A DNA stretch of 64,000 nt from an uncultured Paraburkholderia sp. (GCA_940746715.1 CALNWN010000001.1:960772-1024771); one strand, 5' to 3'; shown: positions 29,163 to 39,289, counted from the stretch's first letter. Translations and numbers: made by a program. The notes: generated from the letters alone by a model not told the origin.

Positions 29163-29349
29163 GCGAAACGCCGGCGCCACGCGTTGATGCAAATTCATGG
29201 TTTACACCAGCGCTTTCCTTGTCGTATTCTTTCGCGCATGAACCGCATCCAGTCCGAACTTCGACGTCGCCGCTCGCCGCTTCCTTAGGGACGCCGCCGG
29301 CTTCGTCACGGATTCGCGCTATAACAGAGCGCACGCTGTTCGAATCATG

Positions 29350-29376
29350 AAAGCCACGGCATGCCGTGGCTTTTTT
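29350..29376 (+). terminator. Rho-independent terminator of the reductase gene
   Basis: AAAGCCACGGC/GCCGTGGCTTT near-perfect palindrome followed by six T, about 190 bases after the reductase stop and just before the aminotransferase. Confidence 0.8.
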
Positions 29377-29424
29377 GTTTTTCCGCCTCATTCACCTCTT
29401 ACCCGCTGCCTAGAGCCTGCCGTC

Positions 29425-30589
29425 ATGAATTTCAATGAGTACCCGATCGAGTCGCTGATGTACATCACGAACCGGCCCGAAATCGTTTTCACGCACGGCA
29501 AGGGCTCGTGGCTCTACGACAACAACGGCAAGCGCTATCTGGACTTCATTCAGGGCTGGGCGGTCAATTGCCTCGGTCATTGCAACGAAGGCATGATCGA
29601 AGCGCTGAACACGCAGGCCAAACTGCTCTTCAATCCGTCGCCGGCTTTTTACAATGAGCCGATGGCGAAGCTCGCCGGGCTTCTCACACAACACAGCTGC
29701 TTCGACAAGGTGTTCTTCGCGAACAGCGGCGCGATCAAGCTCGCGCGTAAGTGGGGCAAGAAGTTCAAGGACGGCGCGTTCGAAATCATCACCTTCGACC
29801 ACAGCTTCCACGGCCGCACGCTCGCCACCATGTCGGCAAGCGGCAAGCCGGGCTGGGACACCATCTACGCGCCGCAAGTGCCGGGCTTCCCGAAGGCGGA
29901 GCTGAACGACATTGCATCGGTCGAAAAGCTGATCAACGCGAAAACGATTGCGATGATGCTCGAACCGATTCAGGGTGAAGGCGGCGTGATCCCCGCGACG
30001 CGCGAGTTCATGCAGCAACTGCGCGAGCTGACGCGCAAGCACAACCTGCTTCTGATCGTCGACGAAGTGCAAAGCGGCTGCGGCCGCGCCGGCACGCTGT
30101 TCGCGTATGAGCTGTCGGGCATCGAGCCGGACATCATGACGCTCGGCAAGGGCATCGGCGGCGGCGTGCCGCTCGCCGCGCTGCTCTCCAAGGCGGAAGT
30201 GGCGGTGTTCGAAGCCGGCGATCAGGGCGGCACCTACAACGGCAATCCGTTGATGACCGCAGTCGGCTATTCGGTGATCTCGCAACTCACGGCGCCCGGT
30301 TTCCTCGAAGGCGTGCGCGCGCGGCCAATACTTGCGCGCGAAGCTGCTCGAATTGTCGGAAGAGCGCGGCTTTAACGGCGAGCGCGGCGAAGGTCTGCTG
30401 CGCGCGCTGCTGCTCGGCAAGGACATCGGCAACCAGATCGTCGAAAAGGCGCGCGACATGCAGCCCGACGGCCTGCTGCTGAACGCGGCGCGCCCGAACC
30501 TGCTGCGCTTCATGCCGGCGCTCAATGTCACGAACGAAGAGATCGACCAGATGATGGTCATGCTGCGCTCGATCCTGGACACGCTGTAA
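29425..30589 (+). pseudogene. Acetylornithine/ornithine-type class III aminotransferase, deletion plus frameshift
   Basis: ATG 29425 starts [20 protein letters not shown]. Class III PLP motifs are clear: [48 protein letters not shown] and [15 protein letters not shown] with the Schiff-base lysine. At 29728-29733 the family motif SGAEANEGAIK reads SGAIK, an 18-base in-frame loss between two GGCGCG copies that removes conserved cofactor-binding residues. Near 30325 two bases are missing from GCGCGCGCGG (expected [20 protein letters not shown]), shifting the last 85 codons, which end at 30589. About 393 residues in relatives. Substrate within the acetylornithine/ornithine/GABA group not assigned. 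Confidence 0.85.
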
Positions 30590-30606
30590 CGAGAGCGGAG
30601 CGGCTG

Positions 30607-31080
30607 ATGAGCACGAGCGCCGCGCTCTCCGTCTCCATCCGCCGCTTCGACGCGCGCGACACCGACGCGGTGATCGCGCTGTGGCAGGAAGCGTTTCCGG
30701 AGTATCGGGATGCCAAGAAGCCGCAACGCAACCCGCATCTGTCGATTGCAAATAAGCTCGCCATGCAGCCGGAGCTGTTCTTCGTCGCGGTGCTGGATGA
30801 GCGCGTGGTCGGCAGCGTGATGGGCGGCTACGACGGCCACCGCGGCTGGCTGTACTCGCTCGCGGTGGACGAGTCGTTGCGGCGGCACGGCATCGGCTCG
30901 CGTCTTGTCGCGCACGTCGAGGCCGCGTTGACCGCGCTCGGCTGCCCGAAGCTGAATCTGCAGGTGTTGTCCGCGAAGAGCGAGGTCCGCGCGTTTTACG
31001 AGGCGCTCGGTTATCGCACCGATGCGGTGGTCAGTTTGGGCAAGCGTCTTGGCGAACTCGCCGATAGCTCGGCGGGCTGA
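30607..31080 (+). CDS. GNAT-family N-acetyltransferase (YpeA-like)
   Basis: The 157-residue product follows the aminotransferase after 17 bases, so they are likely cotranscribed. It has a GNAT fold: VSIRRFDARDTDAVIALWQE at the N-terminus, FFVAVLDERVVGSVMGGYDG, and the acetyl-CoA site LYSLAVDESLRRHGIGSRLV, then LQVLSAKSEVRAFYEALGYR. It resembles the E. coli YpeA acetyltransferase group. The acceptor is unknown. Intact. Confidence 0.88.
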   Translation: MSTSAALSVSIRRFDARDTDAVIALWQEAFPEYRDAKKPQRNPHLSIANKLAMQPELFFVAVLDERVVGSVMGGYDGHRGWLYSLAVDESLRRHGIGSRLVAHVEAALTALGCPKLNLQVLSAKSEVRAFYEALGYRTDAVVSLGKRLGELADSSAG

Positions 31081-31108
31081 ATCCGGAGGGGCGCTCACTC
31101 AGTAAAGA

Positions 31109-31149
31109 GAAAGGCCGCATGCGCGTTTTAACGCATGCGGCCTTTTTTC
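31109..31149. terminator. Bidirectional rho-independent terminator
   Basis: AAGGCCGCATGCG/CGCATGCGGCCTT stem of 13 base pairs with T-run to the right and an A-containing left flank, between the convergent GNAT gene and livF. Confidence 0.9.
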
Positions 31150-31184
31150 ATGGCGATTGAAGTGCGAGTGTTTACTCGCCCGAC

Positions 31185-31907
31185 TTATTCACCAAGATAA
31201 GCCGCCCACACCTTCGGATCGTCCAGCATCTGCTTCGCGTCGCCCGACATCGTGACGAGACCGGAGTCCATCACGTAGCCGCGGTTCGCGGCCTGCAACG
31301 CGAGACGCGCGTTCTGCTCGACGAGCAGCACGGTCATGCCTTCCGCCGAAATCGCGCGCACCACTTCGAAGATCTTCTCGACCATGATCGGCGACAGACC
31401 CATCGACGGTTCGTCGAGCAGCAACAGCTTGGGGCGCGAAATGATTGCGCGCGCCATCGCCAGCATCTGCTGTTCGCCGCCCGAGAGCGTGCCTGCGTAT
31501 TGCGTGGCGCGTTCCTTCAGGCGCGGGAAAAAGCCGAACATGCGATCGACGTCGGCCTTGATGCCGTCGCTGTCGCTGCGCAGGTAAGCGCCCATCTGCA
31601 TGTTCTCGACAATCGACATGCGCGCGAAGATGCCGCGGCCTTCCGGCACCATCGCGAGGCCGCGCTTCAGAAGCTCGTGCGGCGGCACGCCCTTGATCGA
31701 CTGGCCCATGTACTCGATGTCGCCCGCCGAGTATGGCTTGAGACCGGTGATCGCCTTCATCGTCGTGGTCTTGCCCGCGCCGTTCGCGCCGATCAGCGTG
31801 ACCAGCTCGCCCTGCGCGACTTCGAGGTCGATGCCCTTGACTGCCTGGATGCCGCCGTAATTGACCTGCATGCCCTTGATTTTCAACATTGTTTGCGTCG
31901 TGGACAT
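31185..31907 (-). CDS. livF: Branched-chain amino-acid ABC transporter ATPase LivF
   Basis: The ATG at 31907 gives 240 residues; it overlaps the livG stop. Walker A is GANGAGKTTTMKAITGL, the signature TLSGGEQQMLAMARAIISRP, Walker B LLLLDEPSMGLSP and the H-region VLLVEQNARLALQ, all standard for LivF. With LivG it powers the LivHM permease. Last gene of livKHMGF. Intact, as are livG, livM and livH. Confidence 0.95.
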   Translation of the reverse strand: MSTTQTMLKIKGMQVNYGGIQAVKGIDLEVAQGELVTLIGANGAGKTTTMKAITGLKPYSAGDIEYMGQSIKGVPPHELLKRGLAMVPEGRGIFARMSIVENMQMGAYLRSDSDGIKADVDRMFGFFPRLKERATQYAGTLSGGEQQMLAMARAIISRPKLLLLDEPSMGLSPIMVEKIFEVVRAISAEGMTVLLVEQNARLALQAANRGYVMDSGLVTMSGDAKQMLDDPKVWAAYLGE

Positions 31908-32683
31908 CAGTGGACTCCTGCACCCAGATAAGCTTCGATCACCTTCGGATCCTTCTGCACGTCTTGCGGCAGACCTTGCGCAATCACCTTGCCGTAGTCG
32001 AGCACCGTCATCTGGTTGCACAGGCCCATCACGAGCTTCACGTCGTGCTCGATCAGCAGAATCGTCTTGCCGTCGGCGCGGATCTTGTCGAGCAGGCGCG
32101 TCAATTCGACTTTTTCCGTCGCGTTCATGCCGGCGGCGGGTTCGTCGAGCGCGAGCAGTTTCGGATCCGTCGCAAGCGCACGCGCGATTTCGAGCCGGCG
32201 CTGGTGGCCGTACGACAGATTGCGCGACGTGTAGTCCGCGTACTGCGCGATGCCGACGTACTCCAGCAGTTCGATTGCGCGCTCCTTGATTTCACGCTCT
32301 TCCTTGCGCTCGGCCGGCGTCTGGAACACTGCGCCGAGCAGGCCGTGCTTCGTGCGCACGTGGCGGCCCACCATCACGTTTTCCAGCGCGGTCATGCCGC
32401 CGAACAGACGAATGTTCTGGAACGTGCGCGCAATGCCCGCCTTCGCGACCTGATACACGGTCGTCGGCGTGTAGTTCTGGCCGTCGAGCTTGAAGTCGCC
32501 CGAATCCGGCGTGTAGAGGCCCGTGATTACGTTGAAGAACGTGGTCTTGCCGGCGCCGTTCGGGCCGATCAGACCGTAGATGGTGCCTTCCTCGATCTGA
32601 AGGCCGACGTCCGACAGCGCCTGCAAACCGCCGAAGCGCTTGTTCACGCCCTTCACGGACAGACGGATTTTTTTATCGCTCAT
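31907..32683 (-). CDS. livG: Branched-chain amino-acid ABC transporter ATPase LivG
   Basis: The 258-residue ATPase has Walker A GPNGAGKTTFFNVITGLY, LivG-specific GIARTFQNIRLFGGMTALEN, signature [20 protein letters not shown], Walker B LLALDEPAAGMNATE and LLIEHDVKLVMGLCNQMTVL. It pairs with LivF on the cytoplasmic face. It lies 23 bases after livM, and its stop overlaps the livF start. Confidence 0.96.
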   Translation of the reverse strand: MSDKKIRLSVKGVNKRFGGLQALSDVGLQIEEGTIYGLIGPNGAGKTTFFNVITGLYTPDSGDFKLDGQNYTPTTVYQVAKAGIARTFQNIRLFGGMTALENVMVGRHVRTKHGLLGAVFQTPAERKEEREIKERAIELLEYVGIAQYADYTSRNLSYGHQRRLEIARALATDPKLLALDEPAAGMNATEKVELTRLLDKIRADGKTILLIEHDVKLVMGLCNQMTVLDYGKVIAQGLPQDVQKDPKVIEAYLGAGVH

Positions 32684-32706
32684 GTTAATTTGCTCCTATC
32701 CGTCCG

Positions 32707-33876
32707 TTACGCGCGCACCGGCTTCTTGCCAGCCCGCTTCGACAGTTTCGCAATCTTGTCTTCGTGCTTCGGCGACGGCCACAGGCCTTCCGAGCGATAC
32801 AGCATGATCAGCACCATCGCGAGCGCGTAGACCAGCTGACGGATCACTTCCGTATCGACGATTTCATGGCCGAAGATCATGTGTTGCAGCGGACCCATCG
32901 TCGAGCGCAGGAATTCGGGCAGCACCGCGAGCAGCACCGCGCCGAGAATCACGCCCGGAATATGGCCCATGCCGCCGAGCACCACGCAGGCGAGCACGAC
33001 GATCGACTCTGGCAGTGTGAACGATTCCGGCGACACGAAGCCCTGGAACGCGCCGAACATCGCGCCGGACAGGCCGCCGAACGACGCGCCCATTGCAAAC
33101 GCAAGCAGCTTCACGTTGCGCGTGTTGATGCCCATTGCCTTGGCGGCGATTTCGTCCTCGCGGATCGCGGCCCATGCGCGGCCGATACGCGAATGCTGCA
33201 GACGCGTACACACCCAGATCACGAGCAGCGCGGCCAGCACGAACAGGTAGTAGTACGAGTACGCCGACGGGAACTGCAGGCCAAACAGCGAGTGCGTCTG
33301 CGAGAGGCTGAAGTCGCCCACGTGCACCGGCGCGATCGCCGTGATGCCCTTCGGGCCGTTCGTGATGTTCACCGGACGGTCGAGGTTGTTCAGGAAAATC
33401 CGCACGATTTCCCCGAAGCCCAACGTCACGATGGCGAGGTAGTCGCCGCGCAGACGCAGCGTCGGCGCACCGAGCAGCACGCCGAACAGCGCCGCAATCG
33501 CCATCGCGCACGGCACGATGATGAGGAACGGCACATGCAGGCCGTTCGGCGCGAGCTGCGCAATCCACTCGAATTGCGACGACAGGTGCGGCGAGCTGAG
33601 GAGTGCCGCCGTGTACGCGCCGACTGCGTAGAACGCGATGTAGCCGAGGTCCAGCAGGCCGGCAAAGCCGACCACCACGTTCAGGCCGAGCGCGAGCATC
33701 ACGTACAGCATCGCGAAGTCGAGTACGCGGACCCAGTAGTTGCCGCCGGCGGTGCCGATGATCATCGGTGCGGCGATCACGAACACGGCGGTGATGATGT
33801 CCACCGTCAGCGTCTTCGCGAGGTTGCGTTCGGGAATGAGCGTCGTGGACGGCTCGATCGGTTGAATTGAGGTCAT
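32707..33876 (-). CDS. livM: Branched-chain amino-acid ABC transporter permease LivM
   Basis: ATG 33876 (MTSIQPIEPSTTLIPERNLA) is preferred over one 39 bases upstream that overlaps livH. The 389-residue permease has the LivM motif LALGLNVVVGFAGLLDLGYI, about nine helices, the coupling region GRAWAAIREDEIAAKAMGIN and GVILGAVLLAVLPEFLRS. A basic tail (KLSKRAGKKPVRA) ends it. It starts 22 bases after livH stops. Confidence 0.95.
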   Translation of the reverse strand: MTSIQPIEPSTTLIPERNLAKTLTVDIITAVFVIAAPMIIGTAGGNYWVRVLDFAMLYVMLALGLNVVVGFAGLLDLGYIAFYAVGAYTAALLSSPHLSSQFEWIAQLAPNGLHVPFLIIVPCAMAIAALFGVLLGAPTLRLRGDYLAIVTLGFGEIVRIFLNNLDRPVNITNGPKGITAIAPVHVGDFSLSQTHSLFGLQFPSAYSYYYLFVLAALLVIWVCTRLQHSRIGRAWAAIREDEIAAKAMGINTRNVKLLAFAMGASFGGLSGAMFGAFQGFVSPESFTLPESIVVLACVVLGGMGHIPGVILGAVLLAVLPEFLRSTMGPLQHMIFGHEIVDTEVIRQLVYALAMVLIMLYRSEGLWPSPKHEDKIAKLSKRAGKKPVRA

Positions 33877-33898
33877 TTGATTTACTCCTTGGCCTGGA

Positions 33899-34849
33899 TC
33901 AAGCGCGATCCGCAACGCGTTCGCCGAGCAGACCCGACGGACGGAACACCAGCACGATGATCAGCACGATGAATGCAAACACGTCCTGATAGTTACTGCC
34001 GAACACGCCACCTGTCAGGTTGCCGATATAACCGGCGCCCAACTGTTCGATGAGCCCCAGAATCACGCCGCCGACCATCGCGCCGCCCAGGTTGCCGATA
34101 CCGCCCAGCACCGCCGCGGTAAACGCCTTCAGGCCGGGGATGAAGCCCATGTAGAAGTGGGCGTTGCCGTATTCGGACGCGATCATCACGCCGGCGAGCG
34201 CAGCCAGCGCCGAGCCGATCATGAAGGTGGCCGAGATCACGAAGTTCGGGTTCACGCCCATCAGCGAGGCGACGCCCGGGTTCTCGGCAATCGCGCGCAT
34301 TGCACGGCCGAGCTTGGTCTTGTGCACGAGGAGCAGCAGGCCCGCCATCACGAGGAACGCGACGACGATGATGACGATTTCAGTCATCGAGATCACGGCG
34401 CCGGGCATCGTGTCGGTGGCCTTGATGACGTTCAGCGGATCGGTGGGCAGCAGTTGCGGGAACGGCAGCGGGTTGCGCGACCAGATCATCATGGCGAGCG
34501 TCTGCAGCAGGATCGACACGCCGATTGCGGTGATCAGCGGCGCGAGACGCGGCGCCTTGCGCAACGGCCGGTAGGCCACGCGCTCGATCGTGTAGCCGAC
34601 CACCGCGCAAACCACGGCGGCGATTGCAAGCGCGATGCATAGCGTCGGCACATTGCCTAAGCCGGGGAAGTGGTTCTGCAGCACGCCTATGGCGGAAAGC
34701 GCAACCATCGCGCCCACCATCAACACGTCGCCGTGAGCGAAGTTGATGATGCCGAGAATGCCGTAAACCATCGTATAGCCCAGTGCGATGATGGCATAAA
34801 CGCTGCCAAGCACCAGTCCGTTTAGGATCTGCTGGATGAAGATATCCAT
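33899..34849 (-). CDS. livH: Branched-chain amino-acid ABC transporter permease LivH
   Basis: The 316-residue permease starts MDIFIQQILNGLVLGSVYAI and has the LivH run LGYTMVYGILGIINFAHGDV, the coupling loop KLGRAMRAIAENPGVASLMG and GGIGNLGGAMVGGVILGL. It forms the membrane channel with LivM. The 237-base gap upstream separates it from livK and contains a stem-loop, a common arrangement that lowers expression of the membrane subunits relative to the binding protein. Intact. Confidence 0.95.
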   Translation of the reverse strand: MDIFIQQILNGLVLGSVYAIIALGYTMVYGILGIINFAHGDVLMVGAMVALSAIGVLQNHFPGLGNVPTLCIALAIAAVVCAVVGYTIERVAYRPLRKAPRLAPLITAIGVSILLQTLAMMIWSRNPLPFPQLLPTDPLNVIKATDTMPGAVISMTEIVIIVVAFLVMAGLLLLVHKTKLGRAMRAIAENPGVASLMGVNPNFVISATFMIGSALAALAGVMIASEYGNAHFYMGFIPGLKAFTAAVLGGIGNLGGAMVGGVILGLIEQLGAGYIGNLTGGVFGSNYQDVFAFIVLIIVLVFRPSGLLGERVADRA

Positions 34850-35026
34850 TTAATGCTCCTTAGCCCGTGCGACTGGATTCGCGCTCTTCATCAGCCGGTG
34901 GGCGGTGATGCGTCACGCAATCTCAATGGCACTGCGGGTACTGATGTAAAAGACCGGTAAGGGTTTATCCGCCGCCGGTTTGCGAAGACGACTGGGTCAC
35001 AGTCGCTGGCTCGCCTTCGGCGGATG

Positions 35027-35058
35027 CAAAACCGGCACCGTTGGATGGTTCGGTGCCG
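35027..35058 (-). terminator. Intercistronic stem-loop between livK and livH
   Basis: On the minus strand CGGCACCG/CGGTGCCG (35051-35058 with 35033-35040) is followed by GTTTTG. It is probably a partial terminator or mRNA-stabilising hairpin after livK. Elsewhere in 34850-35086 I see nothing. Confidence 0.55.
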
Positions 35059-35086
35059 TCAGGCTGAACGTCCCGTCATCACATCT

Positions 35087-36281
35087 TTACTTTACGACGT
35101 CGAGAACCGCTTTCTTGCCATCTTTGAAGTCGTAAAGCGTAATGGCGCCCTCTTTCAAATCACCCATGTCGTCGAACGCGATCCGGCCGATTAACCCGTT
35201 GTAATCGGTTGACGGCATCACAGCCAGCACCTTGGGCGCCTCGATCGAATTAGCGCGCTATTGCATCGACAATCACGTACACAGCGTCATACGTGAACGG
35301 TGCGTAAATCTGCACCGGCGTGTGGAAGCGGTCGACGTACTTCTTTTCGAAGTCCGCTCCCTGTCCATTTTCGAAAGCGCGAGTCCCGCCTCCGAACAGG
35401 CCAAGTTTTGCACGGCGGGGCCCGCCAGCTCACCTACCTTGTCGGCACACGCCGTCGCCGCCAAGGATTTTTGCCCCTGATACCGAGCGCCGCCGCCTGT
35501 TTGGCAAACGGCCCGCCCGTCGCGTCCATTCCGCCGAACATGATGGCGTCCGGATGAACACTCTTGATCTTCGTGAGGATGGCCCGGAAGTCCGTGGCCC
35601 GGTCGTTCGTCGCTTCACGCGCGACGATCTTCGCCCCGTTCGCCTCGACGGTCTTCGCGAATTCCTCCGCGAGCCCCTTGCCGTAGGCGGTTGCATCGTC
35701 CACGACGGCGATACGTTTGGCGCCCAACGCCTTCGTGGCGTAATTGGCGAGCGCCGGACCCTGCTGCGCGTCTGTGGCGACGACCCGGTAGGTCGGTCTT
35801 GAAGCCCTGCTGCGTGTACGCCGGGTTCGTCGACGACGGCGAGATCTGCACGATGCTCGCATCGCTATAGATCTTCGAAGCCGGAATCGACACGCCCGAA
35901 TTCAGGTGGCCGACGACGGCCACCACGCGATCGTCCACCAGTTTCTGCGCGACCACCGTGCCCACTTTGGGGTCGGCGGCGTCATCCTGCGCGTCCAGTT
36001 ACAAGTCGATCTTGTGACCGTCGATGGTCAGGCCATGAGCATTGATTTCCTCGACCGCGAGACGCGCCGTTTTCGTTGTCCTTGCCCAGATGCGCGATGC
36101 CGCCCGTCAGCGGGGCCGCATGGCCGATCTTCATGACAATTGCCTCGCTTGCCGGCGCGGCGGACGCCGCCACTGCCGCCGATGCGCCTGCTCCCGCCTC
36201 GCCATCCTGTTTTTTGCCGCACGCGGTCAACATCGCAACCGCGGCCGCGATGGACACGGCGTAAGCAAACTTGACTCGCAT
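35087..36281 (-). pseudogene. livK: Branched-chain amino-acid binding protein LivK, at least seven lesions
   Basis: ATG 36281 gives a lipoprotein-type signal (MRVKFAYAVSIAAAVAMLTA CGKK) and IVMKIGHAAPLTGGIAHLGK. Losses of frame then follow: two bases missing near 36065 (NGARLAVEE), TAA for CAA near 35999 (KIDLQLDAQDD), one extra near 35795, one extra A in a run near 35470, two missing near 35445, one missing near 35365 and two missing near 35262. Between them the sequence is ordinary LivK, e.g. NSGVSIPASKIYSDASIVQI and IAVVDDATAYGKGLAEEFAK, ending at TAA 35087-35089. The most damaged gene in the window, beside four intact partner genes. Confidence 0.88.
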
Positions 36282-36347
36282 TAATTAGGTCTCCCGCCCT
36301 TGCTGAAACTCGTGTTCGGAAGGCCCTAAGGCCTTGAGAACGCGCGC

Positions 36348-36375
36348 ATTGTAACTCCAATTTTGCGACGGGCAA
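36348..36375 (-). promoter_or_regulatory. Sigma-70 promoter of the liv operon
   Basis: On the minus strand TTGCCC (36375-36370) and TACAAT (36353-36348) are 16 bases apart, about 65 bases upstream of livK. The rest of the 533-base gap 36282-36814 holds only the ispH terminator; an open frame on the + strand there (36418-36666) has no coding character. Confidence 0.55.
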
Positions 36376-36765
36376 TATTGTTGAACCGGCAGGGTTTTCC
36401 TGCATTGCAACCGTATTTTGAGACCGCTGCCGAGCAAAAGGCGCAACCTGGTTGCGACTGATTTTCGTGCATCAGTTACCCCAGCGCAGAACTCCGCGGC
36501 ATCAACTGTTGCAGCCGGTTCCCGGCGCGCCCGGCCACAGCACGGTTTGCGTCACATCGTTGTCTTGAACGACGCGTCTTGTGCCAGGCACCATCTTAGT
36601 GCGTCAAAAAAGTTTGCGGGCGGCTTCGACGCAAAAACGGGGACGTATCGGGCGAAAAGGAATTAAATGCCAGATCATTTTTCAAAAAAGATTCGGCATG
36701 GGGCAGAGGCAAAGCGTGGGCGACAGCGATCCGTCACCTATTTCTGTGAGATTACCGGCGGCGTG

Positions 36766-36788
36766 CAAAAAAAGCGCCCGAAGGCGCG
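36766..36788 (-). terminator. Rho-independent terminator of fkpB-ispH
   Basis: GCGCC-TTCG-GGCGC hairpin followed by seven T on the minus strand, about 30 bases past the ispH stop. Confidence 0.85.
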
Positions 36789-36814
36789 TTATTAACGACC
36801 AGTTGGCAGGCGTA

Positions 36815-37774
36815 TCAGGCGGGCAAGCCCAGCCCGCGCGGCAGGGGAAACGCGATATTTTCCTCGATGCCCTCGAGCGCGCGTACATGACGCACGCCCA
36901 GTTCGCGCAAGCGCGCAATCACCGCCTGCGCCAGCACTTCCGGCGCCGAAGCGCCCGCCGTGACGCCGATGCGGCGCTTGCCCTCGACCCACGCCGGGTC
37001 AATCTGATCAGGCGAATCCACCATATAGGAAGGCACGCCGAGTTTTTCCGCCAGCTCGCGCAACCGGTTCGAGTTCGAGCTGTTCGGGCTGCCCACCACG
37101 ATCACCACATCGCACTGCGGCGCCATGAACTTGACCGCGTCCTGACGATTCTGCGTGGCGTAACAGATGTCCTGCTTTTTCGGCTCGCGAATAGACGGAT
37201 ATTTCGCCTTAAGCGCGCCGATGATTTCCGCGGCGTCGTCCACCGACAGCGTGGTTTGCGTGACGAACGCGATCCACTCCGGGTCCGCGAGCTGCAGCGC
37301 CTCTACGTCTTCGATGTCCTCGACGAGATGCATGCCCTCGCCCGCCTGGCCCATCGTGCCCTCCACTTCCGGATGACCCTTGTGGCCGATCATCACGATG
37401 TCGAAGCCGTCCTGGCGCATCTTCGCAACTTCGATATGCACCTTGGTGACGAGCGGACAGGTCGCGTCGTAGACACGCAGCCCGCGCGACTCGGCCTCGC
37501 TGCGCACCGCTTTCGACACACCGTGCGCGCTGAAGATCACCGTGTTGCCGGGCGGCACTTCCTCGAGCCGCTCGATGAAGATCGCGCCCTTCTTGCGCAG
37601 ATCTTCGACGACGTAGGCGTTATGGACGATTTCGTGACGCACGTAGATCGGCGAGCCGTGCAGCTTGATGGTGCGCTCGACGATCTCGATAGCCCGATCG
37701 ACGCCGGCACAGAACCCGCGCGGCTGCGCCAGCAGGATCTCCGTTTCGGCTAGGGTCGTATCCGCGATGCTCAT
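36815..37774 (-). CDS. ispH: 4-hydroxy-3-methylbut-2-enyl diphosphate reductase
   Basis: The 319-residue enzyme starts [20 protein letters not shown]. Three cysteines expected to hold its [4Fe-4S] cluster are at 22 (GFCAG), 106 ([11 protein letters not shown]) and 204 ([11 protein letters not shown]); [10 protein letters not shown] and VTAGASAPE complete the active site. It makes IPP and DMAPP, the last step of the MEP isoprenoid pathway. Preceded by fkpB with a 2-base gap, the classical fkpB-ispH pair. Essential in this group and intact. Confidence 0.97.
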   Translation of the reverse strand: MSIADTTLAETEILLAQPRGFCAGVDRAIEIVERTIKLHGSPIYVRHEIVHNAYVVEDLRKKGAIFIERLEEVPPGNTVIFSAHGVSKAVRSEAESRGLRVYDATCPLVTKVHIEVAKMRQDGFDIVMIGHKGHPEVEGTMGQAGEGMHLVEDIEDVEALQLADPEWIAFVTQTTLSVDDAAEIIGALKAKYPSIREPKKQDICYATQNRQDAVKFMAPQCDVVIVVGSPNSSNSNRLRELAEKLGVPSYMVDSPDQIDPAWVEGKRRIGVTAGASAPEVLAQAVIARLRELGVRHVRALEGIEENIAFPLPRGLGLPA

Positions 37775-37776
37775 GT

Positions 37777-38232
37777 TTACAGAATCCCGATGATTTTCAC
37801 TTCGAACGCCAGCGCCTGGCCGGCAAGCGGGTGGTTGAAATCGAACAGGGCCGACGTTTCGTTCACTTCTTTCAGAACGCCAGCGTAGCGGCCGCCGCCC
37901 GGCGCGTTGAATTCGACCAGGTCACCCGGCGAAAAATCCTCGCCGATCATGCTGTTTTCGCGCAGCGTGGCCAGCGACACGCGCTGGATCAACTCCGGGT
38001 TGCGCGGCCCGAATGCGGCGCCGGGAGCTAGCTGAAAGGTCGAGTGGTGGCCCACCTTCAAACCCAGCAAAATGTCTTCCAGCGGCGGCGCGAGCTGACC
38101 GGCGCCGAGCAGCAGCGTGGCGGGCTTGTCGTTGAAGGTATTGATGACTTCGGCGCCATCGGCAAGGGAAAGCCGGTAGTGAAGCGTCACGTGTGAACCG
38201 GGCTTCACTTCGGAAATGTCGATGATGCTCAT
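37777..38232 (-). CDS. fkpB: FKBP-type peptidyl-prolyl isomerase FkpB (SlpA)
   Basis: ATG 38232 ([20 protein letters not shown]) gives 151 residues, the family size; upstream extension is not conserved-looking. SlyD/SlpA-type features are [20 protein letters not shown], an IF-domain segment [17 protein letters not shown], and [17 protein letters not shown]. It speeds X-Pro isomerisation and acts as a chaperone in the cytoplasm. The gene pairs with ispH, as in E. coli. Confidence 0.93.
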   Translation of the reverse strand: MSIIDISEVKPGSHVTLHYRLSLADGAEVINTFNDKPATLLLGAGQLAPPLEDILLGLKVGHHSTFQLAPGAAFGPRNPELIQRVSLATLRENSMIGEDFSPGDLVEFNAPGGGRYAGVLKEVNETSALFDFNHPLAGQALAFEVKIIGIL

Positions 38233-38403
38233 GCAGTGCTCGCTCAGTCGAAGCGCGCTCTCACGCGTGCGCCGCGGGCGCAGGCAACGCGTGCGGCAAA
38301 CCGTCGGCGTGCCGTGCGCAAAGCATCTATTGTAAGCCACATGGCCGGGCTCGGCTTGCGTCCATCGCGCACCGGCCCGGAACCTCAAGCGGAGGAACTA
38401 TCT

Positions 38404-39164
38404 GTGTCTGATTATGCGTCCCCAATCGTCGCACCAACGTTCGATTTCGCCCGTTCGCCGCCGGTTGCCCCGGCTGCCGACAAACCCAAGGCGCGTCGCA
38501 GGCGCAAGTGGCCCAAACGCGATATGCCACGCGAGCGGCTGATCGATCAGGGCCCCGGCGTGCTGTCGGATACCGATGATCGTGCTCGTACTCGGCTCAG
38601 GTCTGCCGGGCCACGACGTGTTCAGCGTCGCGCGTGAGCTGCTCGAGCGCTTCGGTTCGCTGCGGGCGATGCTCGACGCGACTTACGCCGATTTCGACGG
38701 GCTGCGGGGTATCGGCCCGGCGAAGAAGGCGCAACTGCTCGCCATCATGGAAATGGCGCGCCGCTCGCTCGTCGACAAGATGCGCCGGCGTTCGCTGATG
38801 AATTCGCCGGAGGCCGTGGAAAATTACCTGCGGCTTCTGATCGGCGGCCGTCCGCAGGAAGTGTTCGTGTCGCTGTTCCTCGACGCCCGGCATCGGCTGA
38901 TCCGCAGCGAGGAAAGCGCGCGCGGCACGCTCACGCGCATGGCCGTGTATCCGCGCGAGATCGTGCGGCGCGCTCGCGCTCAATGCGGCGAGCCTGATCG
39001 TCGCGCACAACCATCCTTCCGGCGCGGTACAGCCGAGCGCGAGCGACTGCAGGCTGACGCACACGCTGCGCGAAGCGCTCGCGCTGATCGATGTGCAACT
39101 GGTGGATCATCTGGTGATCGGCGCGGACAGCGTATACTCGTTCGCCCGCGCCGGCTGGCCGTAA
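38404..39164 (+). pseudogene. radC: RadC-family protein (JAB/MPN domain), two frameshifts
   Basis: GTG 38404 has GGAGGAAC 6 bases upstream and begins SDYASPIVAPTFDFARSPPV, then [18 protein letters not shown]. Two bases are missing near 38576 (expected [19 protein letters not shown]). The helix-hairpin-helix region [20 protein letters not shown] and [16 protein letters not shown] follow in frame 2. A CG is missing near 38968, so the metal-binding [16 protein letters not shown] motif is in a third frame, ending FARAGWP at 39162-39164. RadC's role in repair is uncertain and it is not essential. Neighbours rpmB/rpmG are its usual downstream genes. Confidence 0.88.
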
Positions 39165-39289
39165 ATCCAGCCTGAAGCTCCCATCAGGCAGCCTGGCGAG
39201 GGCCTTGCGCGGCTCTTCGACTGGCATGAAAAGAATGTGAACGACAACGAAAAACTCGCCGGACACTGTCTCGCCGCCGCAAATAAGGT

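Noticed and set aside
36418..36666. Open frame between livK and ispH on the plus strand
   Set aside because: No ribosome site or family feature; composition is not that of coding sequence here.
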